Positions 31,656-44,694 of a stretch of 64,000 nucleotides of DNA are shown piece by piece; positions within the stretch are counted from its first letter, which is position 1; the number at the start of each line of letters is the position of its first letter. A program made the translations under genes and the position numbers. The notes under the pieces were generated by a model that had not been told where the DNA came from, made no database searches, and worked only from the letters and a program-made list of their open reading frames with translations. This stretch comes from Hyperoodon ampullatus (Eukaryota > Chordata > Mammalia > Artiodactyla > Ziphiidae): contig OX457061.1 in assembly GCA_949752795.1 (NCBI GenBank), positions 124,144,152 through 124,208,151 of the forward strand, read 5' to 3'.

Positions 31656-32569
31656 TTATTACTTATAATAGGTTAAAACATGCAAATTACTTTGTATATC
31701 ATATATGTACATTTACATATAATATATAATTTATATACATTTATTTCGTTACCTCCATTTCTTAAAATAATATGAAATGAATAGCATGGTGAAGAAAAAA
31801 AACTAAACTGTACTTCAGATTTCTCTTATCTCTGGAGAGGAAATACATTGGTTATTTGGTTTAAAATGGTAATTTTTATAAATAGTTGATTACACTAGGT
31901 ACCATACCTAAGAGAAATACAAATATGTATATATACACGTGTATACATATACACACACAGAAAATGGGGGTAACTTAATAGTTTGTTTCTTACAAAAATT
32001 ATCACTACTTTCCAAGACAGTAAATTTTGATAATTTTTCTGAAAACTGAGTTGTAATAAGACAGCAAAGAACAAAATTACAGAAAATTAGCCTAGGAATT
32101 GTATATGTCTATCCATCCATTCTCCAGCAGCATAGCCAAGAAATACACAGTTGTCTAAAATGAAATCAGCTAATACATGGGATCAAATCCAGATCCTTTT
32201 CAAGTGGTGAATGCATAGATCTCCACTGATTCCAATATGATTTAATAGCAAAGAAACAGTTGCTCTACGAAATAAAAATTCTGAATAGTTAGAAAATGAA
32301 CCATCATCCTGAAGATCCAGAAGCCAAACACACAGAGAGAAAGTATTCATCATAGGAACCGTAAGGAAATTTTAGAAAACTCTATGACACACTCAACAGT
32401 AAGTGAGGAGACCTGGATTCTATAGATGGGTGAAGTGGAAATAAATAACTTATATTAAATTATCATATGATTACATGAATAATGACTAAAATATGGAAGA
32501 ATGAGAAGAAAATTGCAAAAAAAAACCCTAAAATTAAAATCAAGTTGAAATTAAAATTTGTTTTTATTT
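31656..32569. other. AT-rich DNA with a degenerate TA/CA microsatellite
   Basis: A (TA)/(CA)-type simple run at about 31923-31960. Otherwise nothing recognised. Confidence 0.35.
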
Positions 32570-33620
32570 TTTATTTTCTTGTTTGTGTAAACAATGTCCA
32601 AGCTGGTAAGAGTGTGGTGAGTCAAATACTTGCATACACTGGTGGTAGATGAGTCTACGGATACTATCTCCCAGGAAAGGAATTTGGCAATATTATCAAA
32701 CATAAAATATATGCATTTTAACCATAGCAATTAGTAAAGAAAGTAAGCATAATAATTATAGATATGTTCGTACTCAGAACTCTGGAGGTACATGTTGGGT
32801 TTCTGAATATTTTTTTAAATGCTACAGTAAGAATCTTTTAAATAAAAATGTGGTGAAAAGTATCACAAATTTAACAAGATAATATTAATATACTTCAGTC
32901 ATGAAAGGTGGAAAAGTATGAATATATTTAAGCTGAAGAGTTAATTTGGGGGATTTACTTTTCAGTATTTTTCAATTACACTCTTGCATTTACTCTTCAG
33001 TATGTTTAAAATTTCTGCAGTAAGATGTTTATTTTGTCTTATTAAACATAGCTCATTTTATTGAAAATATACCTTTTTCTTATTATATTTTTATTTGCAA
33101 AATAATTAGAAAGTATGTCATATTCCTTGGCCCTATTTCAGACAGATAAGTGAAACAGAATTCAGAGGATGTACATTGTCTAATACCACTAAAATTTTGG
33201 CAGGTTGGTGTTAGGTTAGAGGATTTTTACGGCAAACAAGATGTATGAACTCTCAGTAGCAAAACAATGAGTCATGGGCATGAAATGTACAGCATGGGGA
33301 ATATAGTCAATTATATTGTAATATCCTTGTATGTGACAGATGGTGACTAATCATCGTTATCATTTTGTAATGTATAGAAATATCAAATCCCTATGTTGTA
33401 CACCTGGAACTAACATAGTGTTGTAGGTCAATTATACTTCAATTAAAAAAAAAAAAAGTAAACCCTGGAGGAAAGGCATCAAAATGTTAATGATGGTTAT
33501 ATCTGGGGGCTGTGGATTATGGGTGATTGTTATTTTTTACTTTAAGCTTTTATAGATTTCTAGTCATCAGCAATGAATATGTATTGCTTGTAAAATTAGA
33601 AAGAAAACAATAAATGTCAT
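32570..33620 (+). mobile_element. Old L1-type 3' region, split by another L1 end
   Basis: 'ggtaagagtgtggtgagtc' ... 'ggaatttggcaatattatc' near 32610-32700 and 'gattatgggtgattgttatt' ... 'caatgaatatgtattgcttg' at 33515-33590 match the order of an old mammalian L1 3' untranslated region. The two parts are separated by the L1 end at 33140-33456. Weak similarity. Confidence 0.45.
33140..33456 (+). mobile_element. L1 3' end (intermediate age)
   Basis: 'atgaaatgtacagcatgggg', 'atagtcaattatattgtaat', 'agatggtgactaatcatcg', 'gttgtacacctggaactaac' and 'attatacttcaatt' then poly(A). Same 3' subtype as the element at 55815-56434. Confidence 0.85.
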
Positions 33621-34617
33621 TAAAAATTTTTAAAAACCCAAGATTTTAAAAAAGAAAAAAAGGCAAACAAGTACAAGGAACAAATAATACAAGTCTTTTA
33701 TATTGTAAGCAAAATGCCAGACTATGATTCAGCAGACTTAGGTTCTGGCTCTATTAGCTTTGAATTTTAGGTTAAGGCAAATATTTCTGCTCTTAATTTC
33801 ATTCTGATAAATACAATAGTCATATAAGATGTTATCTCATGCCCTGTTGAACTTTAAAATTTAATTTTTTAAGTTAATAAAGCTCAATACTGAAAGTTAT
33901 GACCGTAGATTCAATACTGGCCTCTTTAGAAGGATGGATTATCTTGCCTTATGTTTTCTTCATGATTTTATTCTCTTTCCCAATGTGTAAACAATGCAAG
34001 CTAGTAATTGTTTTTATTACATTTTCATATTTATATTCTTACGTATATTTAATATTTAACCATATAATACATAATTATGTCTAGAACATAAACAGTTTTA
34101 AATTAGTCTGGTTTTAAATATTTAAAAAGCATATGGGCTATTTTATGTATCACATATATTTTTTAAGAAAGTAAGACTGAAGTACGTATTCCTAAATAAT
34201 CCCTTCTATGTGTGATGTTGAAAAATTAAACAAACTCTTCTTAATGGATAATTATTAGAACCATACAAACTCCTATCATATTCATATCATAGGTAATTGT
34301 GCTATTTAATAATTGTGAGTACTTATATGACCTAAGGAAGACAATATATTCATTTAGGCTGATGAAAACTTTTCTAGTAGACAATGCTGTTGATCTACTG
34401 AACAAGTGTTGCATCAACTTCTCCTCTTAGCTAATGATATTGCTACTTCACAATCATGCCTGCAGAAAACATTACTCAATAGAAGATTTTTGCTTAAATA
34501 ACATTACTTTTTCACTAAAACTATGCAATATAAACAGATATTGGCTGGATGCTTGAAAAATGTTTCTTACTGTCCAAAGCAAAGTAGAAGAAATATGCAA
34601 CAAGTATAGTTAAAGTT
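33621..34617. other. Unassigned AT-rich DNA
   Basis: Nothing recognised. The 61-codon frame at 33899-34084 is hydrophobic and probably chance. Confidence 0.3.
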
Positions 34618-34902
34618 GGGGCTTCCCTGGTGGCGCAGTGGTTGAGAATCTGCCTGCTAATGCAGGGGACACGGGTTCGAGCCCTGGTCTGGGAGGTTCC
34701 CACGTGCCGCGGAGCAACTGGGCCCGTGAGCCATAACTGCTGAGCCTGCGCGTCTGGAGCCTGTGCTCCGCAACAAGAGAAGCCGCGATAGTGAGAGGCT
34801 TGCGCACCACGATGAAGAGTGGCCCCCGCTTGCCACAACCAGAGAAAGCCCTTGCACAGAAACGAAGACCCAACACAGCAAAAATAAATAAAAATAAATA
34901 AA
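34618..34902 (+). mobile_element. CHR-type SINE, long form
   Basis: Starts 'ggggcttccctggtggcgca' and extends past the point where most copies here end, adding 'cgatgaagagtggcccccgc' and 'gacccaacacagc' before an (AATAA)n tail, about 285 bp in all. B-box 'gggttcgagcc'. The long form resembles the copy at 49600. Target duplication not found. It lies in AT-rich DNA. Confidence 0.92.
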
Positions 34903-35141
34903 CTCCTACCCCCAACATCTTCTTTAAAAAAAATTATAAATAAAATTTTATAATAATAATTCAGAAGGCAAAGCAAGGTGAATTTTATTTCAGCAAAGGT
35001 AAAGCTTTCTCTTTAATGGATGACATCTTGACCTACTAAATAAGTGTGTGATAGAATCTAAAAAGATATTTGCAATGTTCATACCTCTAAGAGATCAGTA
35101 TCTGGGATACACAAAGAACCCAACAAATCATTTCAACTGGG
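34903..35141. other. Possible old L1 trace
   Basis: 'gatatttgcaatgttcatac' and 'tctgggatacacaaagaac' near 35065-35120 are reminiscent of sense L1 ORF2. Too short and diverged to be sure. Confidence 0.3.
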
Positions 35142-35842
35142 GTTCCTTAAAAAACTACAAATAGAACTACCATATGACCCAGCAATCCCACTACTGGGCA
35201 TATACCCTGAGAAAACCATAATTCAAAAAGAGTCTTGTACCACAATGTTCATTGCAGCTCTATTTACAATAGCCAGGACATGGAAGCAGCCTAAGTGTCC
35301 ATCATCGGGTGAATGGATAAAGAAGATGTGGCACACATATACAATGGAATATTACTCAGCCATAAAAAGAAACGAAATTGAGTTATTTGTAGTGAGGTGG
35401 ATGGACCTAGAGTCTGTCATACAGAGTGAAGTAAGTCAGAAAGAGAAAGACAAATACCATATGCTAACACATATATATGGAATCTAAGAAAAAAAAATGT
35501 CATGAAGAACCTAGGGGTAAGATGGGAATAAAGACACAGACCTACTAGAGAATGGGCTTGAGGACACGGGGAGGGGGAAGGGTAAGCTGTGACAAAGTGA
35601 GAGAGTGGCATGGACATATATACACTACCAAATGTAAAAGAGCTAGCTAGTGGGAAGCAGCCGCATAGCACAGGGAGATCAGCTCAGTGCTTTGCGACCA
35701 CCTAGAGGGGTGGGATAGGGAGGGTGGGAGGGAGGGAGACGCAAGAGGGAAGAGATATGGGAACATATGTATATGTATAGCTGATTCACTTTGTTATAAG
35801 GCAGAAACCAACACACCACTGTAAAGCAATTATACTCCAGGA
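35142..35842 (+). mobile_element. Young L1 3' end with ORF2 C-terminal remnant
   Basis: Sense L1 beginning 'ggttccttaaaaaactacaa'. A frame at 35245-35487 encodes the ORF2 C-terminus (M-F-I-A-A-L-F-T-I-A-R-T-W-K-Q-P, then M-E-Y-Y-S-A-I-K-R-N-E-I-E). The 3' untranslated region follows, with a G-rich run at 35701-35750. About 0.7 kb, 5' truncated and inactive. Confidence 0.95.
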
Positions 35843-38125
35843 AAGATGTAGAAAGTCCAGCAATGCAGGAGTTGGCTCAGACGTGGTGACCAAGGAAGCG
35901 TTAAGCACTGTGGTGAGAGAGGCAGGTCCTTGCAGCCTTTTAAGAACAATATGCCATTCATTGTTCAGTCAAATTACTTAGCCGTCACCTATGTCCCACC
36001 ATAGGGAACACATCGCACACAGAGAAAAGAAGCTGGTTATGTTATCTCCTCTCCACTACTGCTCTCAACCCCCTTTTATACATCACAGGACCTACTCTTG
36101 GGCTTGTACAAGCGCTATTCTTATAGCAGAAAATTGGTGAGAAAATGTTCACGTGCAAAAGAAACTTTTATGCAAGATAACTTTGCTGCATCCCTGTTGC
36201 TTTCTAGTTGTGGTAAATGTTCGAAAACATGGATGGTATAAGTTAGAAGAGAATTGCATTGTGAGAATGTTGCATTTTAATAATTTTCTCCTTCAGGTTT
36301 TGTTTCTCTGTTTCATGCTTCATTAGAGTTTGTGATTTACAATGTATGTGACCATGCACGGTGGCTAATTTTAAGAAGAGGTGTCTAATAGAAGAATAGG
36401 ATTCTAGATGTAGGAGTAAAGGTAATTCTGACAAAGATGAGGAATTAGCATTCTGTCATTTATTACAGTCATGCAACAAAGGTAACAAACAAGTTGGGCA
36501 TTAGAGTGAAAGCTACTATAGTGCAAATTAGCTTTCTGCTATCCTAACCACTGGGTGTCATCTCCAGCTCAAAACCTATAAATATAACAGTGGGAACAAC
36601 AAACTTGAAAAGACAAGCACAAATGATTGCTACTTGACAAGGTACTGATGATTTTAGATGGAAATTGGAACCTAAAGACAAAATAAATTTATAGTTTGTT
36701 TGTTTGTTTTCAATTCACAGTCACTGAAAAGTTTCTGGATTCTGGAAGCAAGTTATAAATCGATTGGATGATAATTCAAAATGGTTAATTTTAGGTAACA
36801 AAGACGTGTTTAATCACGAGTATTTTAAAAACTTCTGGAAACCAAGACTAAGTACACAAACATCTACTATATATAGTAATATGACAGCTTTACAGAGGAA
36901 GAGTTCTTGATAAATTGATCTGAAAGGTGAATCGCAGTACTTAAAAAAAACAGTAGGCCAGATTTTACTTAGTGCTTTGAAAATGAAGCATGTTTGCAGA
37001 AATTCCTTAACAGATATTTTTTAATTAGCTGAACACATCTCTGCAGCTGATGGAGAAAATGTTTTGATTTTAAGTGACAAAAATCTTGGATTTAAAAGAA
37101 AACTGAATCTTTGGGAAAATGTTGCAAAATAAAATACTTAAATGTTTCCACTGGTGCTTTGGTTTGGAAGTGATAAAGTATATGAGAAAGTCTCACGATT
37201 TATTGAAACCATCCTGAAGAAATGTAGAACATGGCAGAGCAGCATTTCCTGTACTTTTAACACCTGCATGTGAATGGGTTGGGGCCCTTTCTCTGAATAT
37301 TCTGCTCAGCTTCTGACATGTAGAGAAGAGGAAGAATCTTACAGAAGGTAGCCTGATAATGCAATGAAAGTGAGACCACCTGATTGCCTCAGACAGGTTC
37401 CAGATGTTATAAAAGATGAGTGTACTGCCATTTACAAGAAAGTAACAGGCATTTTGATACAATTTTCAACTTCATTAAAGTGTGAGCAAGTTTCCTTATT
37501 TAAAAAAAGAATCAAGAACAAAGATTGAAATTGCCTGTTTAGTTAATATGAAATACCTCTGTGCTTTATTTCCTTAGTTAAGCAAAGTTAGGCATTTGTG
37601 CAGCATAAAAACATTAAAGAGGTAAAGTCACTCATTTTTAGAGCAGAAAAAAAGGAAAAAAAAAACATTTCAGGTATATAAAGCTGCAAAAGATCAAGAC
37701 ACTCACACATGTAAAATAAACTTGTAACTTCTAGCCCTGTATTTGGACTTGATCAAGTCACTCGGGAAGAAACGTTTTTGTATCAGTGTTGTATAAAATT
37801 ATTTAAGCCACATGTTATTCATATTTTATTTGAAGGATAATTGTATTAGTATATTTAATTGTCAGCATTGCCATAAATATTCATGTTATAAATGATCTTA
37901 ACTAAGACCAACTTACATTCACTAAATTAATCCTACTTTTAGAAAACTGAATCCTATTTGGATTACAGCAATTATTTATCAGAAAACGTCTGCATGATGT
38001 TTTAAAATTTTATGAAAAGAGAAGAAAGAGACTAATTTCAAGAAAGATAAACTATGCTTCACCTGGGTTTCATTGTTGTTGTTGTTTTTGCTTTAGTTAG
38101 TAACTTTTAGTTAAAAGTCATTTCT
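35843..38125. other. Repeat-poor stretch
   Basis: About 2.3 kb without a recognisable transposon or exon. The minus-strand frames at 36243-36434 and 37193-37462 (89 codons) have no known motif. Confidence 0.35.
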
Positions 38126-38336
38126 GGGGCTTCCCTGGCGGTGCAGTGGTTGAGAGTCCGCCTGCCGATGCAGGGGACATGGGTTTGTGCCCCGGTCTGG
38201 GAAGATCCCACATGCCACGGAGCGGCTGGGCCCGTGAGCCATGGCCGCTGAGCCTGCGCGTCCGGAGCCTGTGCTTCACAATGGGAGAGGCCACAACAGT
38301 GAGAGGCCCGCGTACCGCAAAAAAAAAAAAAAAAAA
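38126..38336 (+). mobile_element. CHR-2-type SINE
   Basis: Plus strand, from 'ggggcttccctggcggtgca' to 'gcgtaccgc' and a 17-19 A tail. Both strands carry artefactual frames of up to 98 codons. No clear target duplication. Confidence 0.93.
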
Positions 38337-40690
38337 TGCACACATGTTTATTCCTGGGGGTCGGAAGAGTACATTACATGTATTTCCATTATTTGGCTCA
38401 TGTATAGAAAAACCAAGAACCCTAGGACTACCCTACAGATGACCTGCAGAGTTTCCTAAAAAGTGAGAGCTTAGCAATCATCTTAGAAATCATTTTTAAA
38501 ATGCACTAACTTTCATAGCTAAAAGTAGCATATGTCAATCCCATAAATATTTTCATATTCCAATAAGGTTGTCAAAATTTCATACTCATGACTAATTTAT
38601 TTCTGTGACCCTGAAACACCCACATGGGTTTGTGTGTGCACACATGTCTGTGTGTGCGTGTTTTGGGTGGACACCTTCAGCTAGTCAAAGTCTGAATGAA
38701 ATCTGTATCCTAAATGTCTCCTTTTTCAACTGCCCTCTGCCTTTGTGGCCTGAAATCCCTCAGGAAACTAGAGTCATTACTTTATTCTGCAATGTGTAGA
38801 ATGACTCTTGACTTACCTATTATTGATTAACTCTAAAATAGCTACATTGTATGTATGTTGCTATATATAAAACTGAGAGAAACCATGTGGAGTCGTGAAT
38901 CATACTTCATGCAGAAAGGACTCACTGTCTGCAGAAATACCCTCCTGTAGCCCTCATCATCAGACCCGCTTTGGCAGTCAAACAATTATGCAGAGGCAAC
39001 TCCCAAGCGAACAGTGCAAAAAATCCCTAGGAAGAATTAAGGCGCAAACACTCTTTTATTACTGCTTCACATATCAGATCCTCAGACAGTAGGAAATAGA
39101 TGTAAACAAATAATTTATTTTCTCTCCTGCTAGTACAGAGAAATATCACAAAATTACAGACCCTGGTGCTAGAAGAAGCTTGCAAAAGTCAGCTCAACAA
39201 TTTGATACGGTTTTTAGGAAGTGGCCGCACAATCTAGCAAACCTCTCATGTTAATGGAAAAAAATAGTGAGATTTACAGAATTTAACTGAGTTCCCAAAG
39301 ATAAGTTTTAAGGGTAAATCTAGGACCCATGTATCCTTATCCTGGCCACGCTCTTCATACAATACTATATAAACTGACTCTGTCGCCATGCTTTCGGAAA
39401 ATCTACTCTCAGACTAGGAAAACTGATCACATATTCATTTTTAGACAATCAAGGGAAAACACCTGTGGCTCATACTCTATTTAATGCTTTAAAAAAGTGG
39501 TTTTGTATCTACATGAATTTCCAAAGCATATTTTTAAAACCATGTATAATTATTTAATTGCTTATTGCCATGAAAATAGCTTCTAGAGATTCCTTCTTTC
39601 TAGAGCTTTAAGTATTTCTTTAATGAATTTCATCTCCTCTGTCTTCTACTTTATCTCAGGGACCTAAGTACTTAAATACTTTAAGTTCAAACAGTGTCCT
39701 GAACTTCATCTGCTTTTACTTCAGTTCATCAAATTATGACCCCTCACTGGACACTCAGTCTCCTACCTGTTGATATACTCAGTCTTTTTAATACATCTGC
39801 CTGTACGTCTGTATCTGTATTCACATCTACATCTATATCTTTCTCTATTCACCTCCATGCTAGTTCAGTTTCTAATTTCTCTACTTTCATTATTTACAAA
39901 AATCTCAAAAGGAAACTTAGGTTCACTTGTTCAGTACTTTAGTAAGCTATATGTCCCTACATATACAGAAATTCAAAGTCCATCCTGTGATACATAAAGT
40001 TCCAACTCTTATAAGAAAAAATAAGAAATAATCTAACAAATACAGTGAAGTGAGTTACACGCATGCAAATGTCTGCATCCAATCCCATTCATCAAGGACC
40101 TTAAATAATGGCATCCACACCTACCCTGAAACAGCCGCCCCAGGTAATGGGCTGCCACGTTGAACCCTGAACCTCCTACAGCCCCTGAAATCCTTCAAAC
40201 AACTTGCATCACTGTTTCTCTCATTCCTCTTGACTGCAAGATTTTTGCTTGATTTCTAAATAGCATTTGACTCTCCTCTTAGAAGATGAGGCAATAATAC
40301 TCATTTTTGCTTCTAATCTACCCACATCTCAAAGATGAGATTACCTCTCCGTTTATAGATGAATTAAGGTAATTTCTTTACTGATTTAATTAACCTTTGC
40401 CCCTTTACCTCTGCCCTCCCTGCACCCCAGCCCCCGTAAAATGGGTGACTTTCTCGGGCTCCTTCCATGTTCAGACCAGCACTACAGCGTGAGCCTTAGA
40501 ACTCGGGTCTTGAAATTCACCGACGGGGCCAACAGAGGGGTGAGGAATAAGCATCCAAAATAAATAACTGGCATGATTTATTCATAAAAAAAGATTCAAT
40601 AACATAGTTTACGTATGAAAGGATATCCCTAAGGGAAGGGCGACATATGTTCCATAGGTTATTATTAATTTTTGAATATAAAATTGCCAT
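38337..40690. other. Repeat-poor stretch
   Basis: Small GT-rich patch at 38629-38662. Weak L2-like pyrimidine-rich material around 39620-39900. Otherwise nothing recognised. Confidence 0.3.
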
Positions 40691-40749
40691 AATACGATAC
40701 AAAGAGGGGAAAAGGCTCCATTTCTCCTTCCCATACTCACCCCTCAGCC

Positions 40750-40953
40750 CGTATTTCCCACCGCAGAGGCTCCCAGGTATCCTTCCCGAGACCCGTGCCA
40801 CGTTTCACACACACATGGTGTGCAGAGCGTGCTAAAGTACCCCGTGATGTCGCGGCCTCAGCGTCCACGCTGTGTGGCCAGCAGCCGGGGGCCTTGGACT
40901 GACCCGAGCCCCTCATGCGAATCCATGCCCTGGGGAATTGCCCAAGAGTCACC
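40750..40953. other. Short CpG-dense patch
   Basis: About 15 CpG dinucleotides in roughly 200 bp, including 'gatgtcgcggcctcagcgtc' at 40846-40865, against a strongly CpG-depleted background. The surrounding 40740-41240 is GC-rich. It contains none of the CHR SINE landmarks. It may be a small CpG island, a relatively recent GC-rich insertion, or an old exon. A 73-codon minus-strand frame (40737-40958) crosses it without known motifs. Confidence 0.5.
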
Positions 40954-41329
40954 GGCATGGAAGTTCCTGAAATGACCCCCCAGCTGCCCTTGTGAGCAGC
41001 ATTCCCCCGTTCCCCCCAGGCCTTCTCTGTGTGCGCCCCTTAGATAAGACCCCCAGGGAGCTCACCCAAACCTTGTTCTTTCTGGTTTGACCAATTCAGC
41101 CCTCCGCTCCCTCTGTCTGCACCTGCCTTGACCTCCCAAAGTGACCCCTCAAGGCTACCCTCCTCCTCCAGGACCTGTGATGCATAAACCTCTGCTTCAG
41201 TTCCCTGGGGGCCTCTGGCTGAACCATAGCTCACCATCCACAGTCCAGGTCTCTACTTAATAGGTGTAAACTTGAAGTTACAGCAGACACTTATGAGTCC
41301 ATGTAAACCTGTACAGGAACTGAAGGTAC

Positions 41330-41334
<5 letters not shown>
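40954..41334. other. GC-rich unassigned DNA
   Basis: GC-rich, pyrimidine-biased sequence with an LTR-like feel ('ctgcttcagttccctggggg'), but no termini. Nothing firmly recognised. Confidence 0.3.

Positions 41335-41377
<43 letters not shown>
41335..41377. repeat. (TG)n microsatellite
   Basis: About 21 uninterrupted TG dinucleotides. The artefactual plus-strand frame here encodes alternating C-V residues. Confidence 0.99.
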
Positions 41378-41382
<5 letters not shown>

Positions 41383-41581
41383 AATTCAAGAATTCACCAC
41401 TCTTTCATACCAGCATGTATAACGCCGTCTCGTGTTTTTTACTGGCTGTGTAATACTACATTATATTCATTAAGTAGACATCTGGCCTCTTTCTCCCACT
41501 ACTTCTTCCCCCTACCTCTTTAATGTTGCTTTTAAAAACAATGCTGTAAAGAGGAAACATTTTTAAAAATCCATGTAATTC

Positions 41582-41783
41582 GGGCTTCCCTGGTGGCGCA
41601 GTGGTTGAGAGTCCCCCTGCCGATGCAGGGGACACGGGTTCGTGCCCGGGTCCGGGAGGATCCCACATGCCGTGGAGCGGCTGGGCCCGTGAGCCATGGC
41701 CACTGAGCCTGCGTGTCCGGAGCCTGTGCTCTGCAACGGGAGAGGCCACAACAGTGAGAGGCCCGCGTACCACAAAAAAAAAA
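41582..41783 (+). mobile_element. CHR-2-type SINE with perfect 17-bp target duplication
   Basis: Plus-strand SINE inside the old L1. The duplication 'aaaaatccatgtaattc' lies at 41565-41581 and 41784-41800 without mismatch. Full-length body, pure A tail. The perfect long duplication suggests a recent insertion. Confidence 0.97.
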
Positions 41784-41853
41784 AAAAATCCATGTAATTC
41801 ACATATAGTCAAGAACATCTATTAGATAAATTCCTAAAGTTTGGTTTTCCTAG

Positions 41854-41856
<3 letters not shown>

Positions 41857-41905
<49 letters not shown>
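41857..41905. repeat. (AT)n microsatellite
   Basis: About 24 uninterrupted AT dinucleotides, located inside the antisense L1. Likely length-polymorphic and hard to sequence through. Confidence 0.99.
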
Positions 41906-41909
<4 letters not shown>

Positions 41910-42608
41910 GTGTAGCTACTGTAAAATTGGCCACAATAGAAGTTTATGCTTCACCACCAAGGTATAAGGATATGTACCCGATACACTCATTAAAATATTG
42001 TTATCAAACCTTTTTGGGATTTTTCAAATTGGTGTACAGAATGGTATCTCACAGTAGTTTTGATTTGCATTTCTCTCACTAGGTCTGCGATTGAGCATTT
42101 TAAAATATAAGAAGATATTTTAAATATAAGATATAAGATATTTAAAATATAAGAAGATAATAGAAGATAAAAATATAAGAATCATTTGCATTTGCTTTTC
42201 TCAATTCATACTGTCTTTTTTTACTGCATTTTTCTTAAATTTGATTTTTAGGAACTCTTTAGAAATTAAGGAAATCAATTTTCTCTCTGACATGTGAGTT
42301 TCATTTTCTTAAATCAATGGGTCATTTGTCTTTTGACATTAGTTTATTTATATATATTAAAATGTGTGACTTCTGTATCATGGTAGAAATTCTTCCAATA
42401 TTTCTTCTCTGAACTTTAATAACTTCATTCTTACTTTTAAATATCTGATGTGCCCAGAATAATTTTATTGTTAGTTGAGACAAATACTCAACTGTCTTTT
42501 TTTCTAGTGGCTACCCAGTATTTACAGCTACATTTATTCAATATTATACATTTCTGATACTGATTTGAAAAGGCAGCTCTACCTTGCACTGAATTCTTTT
42601 GCTCATGT

Positions 42609-42789
42609 TGTGGTAAAACATCTATAACATAAGCTTTGACATTTTAACTATTTTAAGTGTACAGTTAGGTGGCATTCCTTATACTTATGTTGTTGTGCAA
42701 GCAACACCACTACCTGTTTCCAAAACTTTTTCATTACTTCAAACAGAAATTAGGTAATCATCAAGCAATAACTCCCTACTGCTGTTCCC
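42609..42789 (-). mobile_element. Old L1 3' untranslated end, antisense
   Basis: 'gttgtggtaaaacatctata', 'acattttaactattttaagt', 'gttgttgtgcaagcaacacc' and 'aacttttt(c)attac' are the reverse complement of an L1M-type 3' terminus. It lies between an antisense ORF2 end and a sense L1, marking a junction of separate insertions. Confidence 0.65.
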
Positions 42790-43159
42790 ACTTTAAAAAT
42801 GTTAGCAACGTTTTAAAAGAAAGAAATATCATGACCAAATTGGGTTCATCCTGGGAAGACCAGGTTGGTTTAATATTAAAAAAAAAAAAAAAAGAAAGAT
42901 CAATCAATGTAATTTACATGAAAAGTGAGAAGAGTCAATGATCTCAGTAGATGAAGAGAACGCATTTCACAAAACTGAACACTTCATTTAATAAAAAAAC
43001 AAAAACAAAAAATTCTCACCAAACTAGGAATAGAAGGACACTTTCATAACCTCATCACGGATATCTAGAGAAAACTTACAACAATCTGCATAATGGAATA
43101 TTGAACAGTTTTTTTCTTAAGATTGGCAACAAGGCAAGACTGCCCACATAAACATTTTA

Positions 43160-43369
43160 TTGATACTATGTATGAAACGGACAACTGATGGGAACATGCT
43201 TTATAGCACAGGGAACTCACCTAGTGCACTGTGGTAACCTAAATGGGAAGGAAGTCCAAAAGGGAGGGGAGATCTGTATGTGTCTGGCTGATTCATTTTG
43301 CTGTGCAGTGGAGGCTGACACAACATTGTAAAGCAACTGTGCGCCAATGAAAATTAATTTAAAAAAATT
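43160..43369 (+). mobile_element. Young L1 3' end nested in old L1
   Basis: 'ttgatactatgtatgaaacg', 'tagcacagggaactcaccta', 'gaaggaagtccaaaagggag', 'ctgattcattttgctgtgc' and 'acaacattgtaaagcaact' then an A-rich tail. The flanking old L1 reads on correctly across it. Confidence 0.92.
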
Positions 43370-44658
43370 ACTGTAGATCCTGGACAGAACAATAAGGTAA
43401 TAAAATGAAAAAAAAAAGGTTTCTAGATTCACCCAATAGAAGAAAGAAGTAAAGATGTCTTAATTTATAGATGCTATGATGGTGGATACACAAAGTTTAA
43501 GGAATCTATAAAAAAGCTACTAGAAGCACTATATGTTTTTATCAAGGTCACGGCATATACAGTCGATAAAATATCCATGATATTCCTATATACAAGCAAT
43601 GAACAACTAGGCAATGAAATAAAAACCTCAATTGATAATAGTGTCCAAACATAGGAAATTCTTAGGAATGCATTTAACAACATACCATCAATCAATATAA
43701 AATTTTTGAAATACAATATTTTCATGAGAAAAAATTAAATATATCTAAATATAGAAGTACATTCATAATCAAAAATCTCTAGATTTTAATGCTAGTCTCC
43801 CCAAAATAATTTACAGATGCAATATAATCTCTATCAAAATCTCAACTGACTTTTATATTTGTAGATATTGGAAAACTTACCGTATGATATTTATGGAAAT
43901 ACAAATAATGTACAATATTCAAACTAATTTTGAGTACTTAAACTGCCTGATTGCAGGACTTATTCTAACTCTTTGGCACCTAAGACAATGTGATAGTGAT
44001 GTAAGGATATGCATTAGAATAGTGAAAAAAAAGAGTCCACAAATCCAACCAATGCATATACGGTTAATTGATTTTTCAACAAAGATGTCAAGTTAATTGC
44101 AAGGGGATAACAACACTCAACAACTGGTCCTGAGTCAGCTGGACATCCACATGGAGCATAATTCACCTCGATACTCATTTCACACTATACATAAATATTA
44201 ATAACTCTACTTTTAAAGCATTAAAACATCATAACTTTAAATGTAAATCTTATTTCTATGAAACTTATAGAGGAAAATCTTTGCTACCTCAGGGTAGGCA
44301 AATATGTCTTAAATAGAGGACAAAAATCATGAACCGTAAAAGAAAAAAAATTGATAAATTGGACTCCAACTTATTAAAAATGATTACTCTCTGAAAGGCA
44401 CCACTAAGAAAATGCATAGGCAAGCTACAAACTGGAGGAAAATGTTGGCAATATATGCATTTGACAAAGGATTTGCATCCAGAACTTGTAAGAACTCAGC
44501 TCAATAAGACATCTAATCCTTTGGCAATAGCTTTGAACAGATACTTTTGAAAGAAAATGCACGCTGCTAACACATGAATGTGAAGCTTCTCTCATCATTA
44601 CTCATCAGTAAAATTCACTAAAACCACAGGAGATTACATTACTCATCCATGAGAATGG

Positions 44659-44666
<8 letters not shown>

Positions 44667-44694
<28 letters not shown>

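Larger units (their letters stand above)
41385..42608 (-). mobile_element. Old L1 3' part, antisense
   Basis: Antisense order of L1 ORF2 end: 'gtgtaatactacattatatt' (41448), 'taaaaacaatgctgtaaag' (41533), 'gaatggtatctcacagtagt' (42040), 'tttgatttgcatttctctca' (42059), 'caatgggtcatttgtctttt' (42317). Interrupted by the SINE at 41582 and an (AT)n run. An internal tandem-like AAATATAAGA motif at 42105-42180 is a local expansion. Confidence 0.7.

Noticed and set aside
35245..35487. An intact-looking protein frame
   Set aside because: It is the C-terminal end of L1 ORF2 in a 5'-truncated copy. The same peptide recurs at 14191-14433, 22258-22473 and 62346-62540.
41272..41523. A frame containing a C-V repeat
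   Set aside because: Translation of the (TG)n microsatellite.
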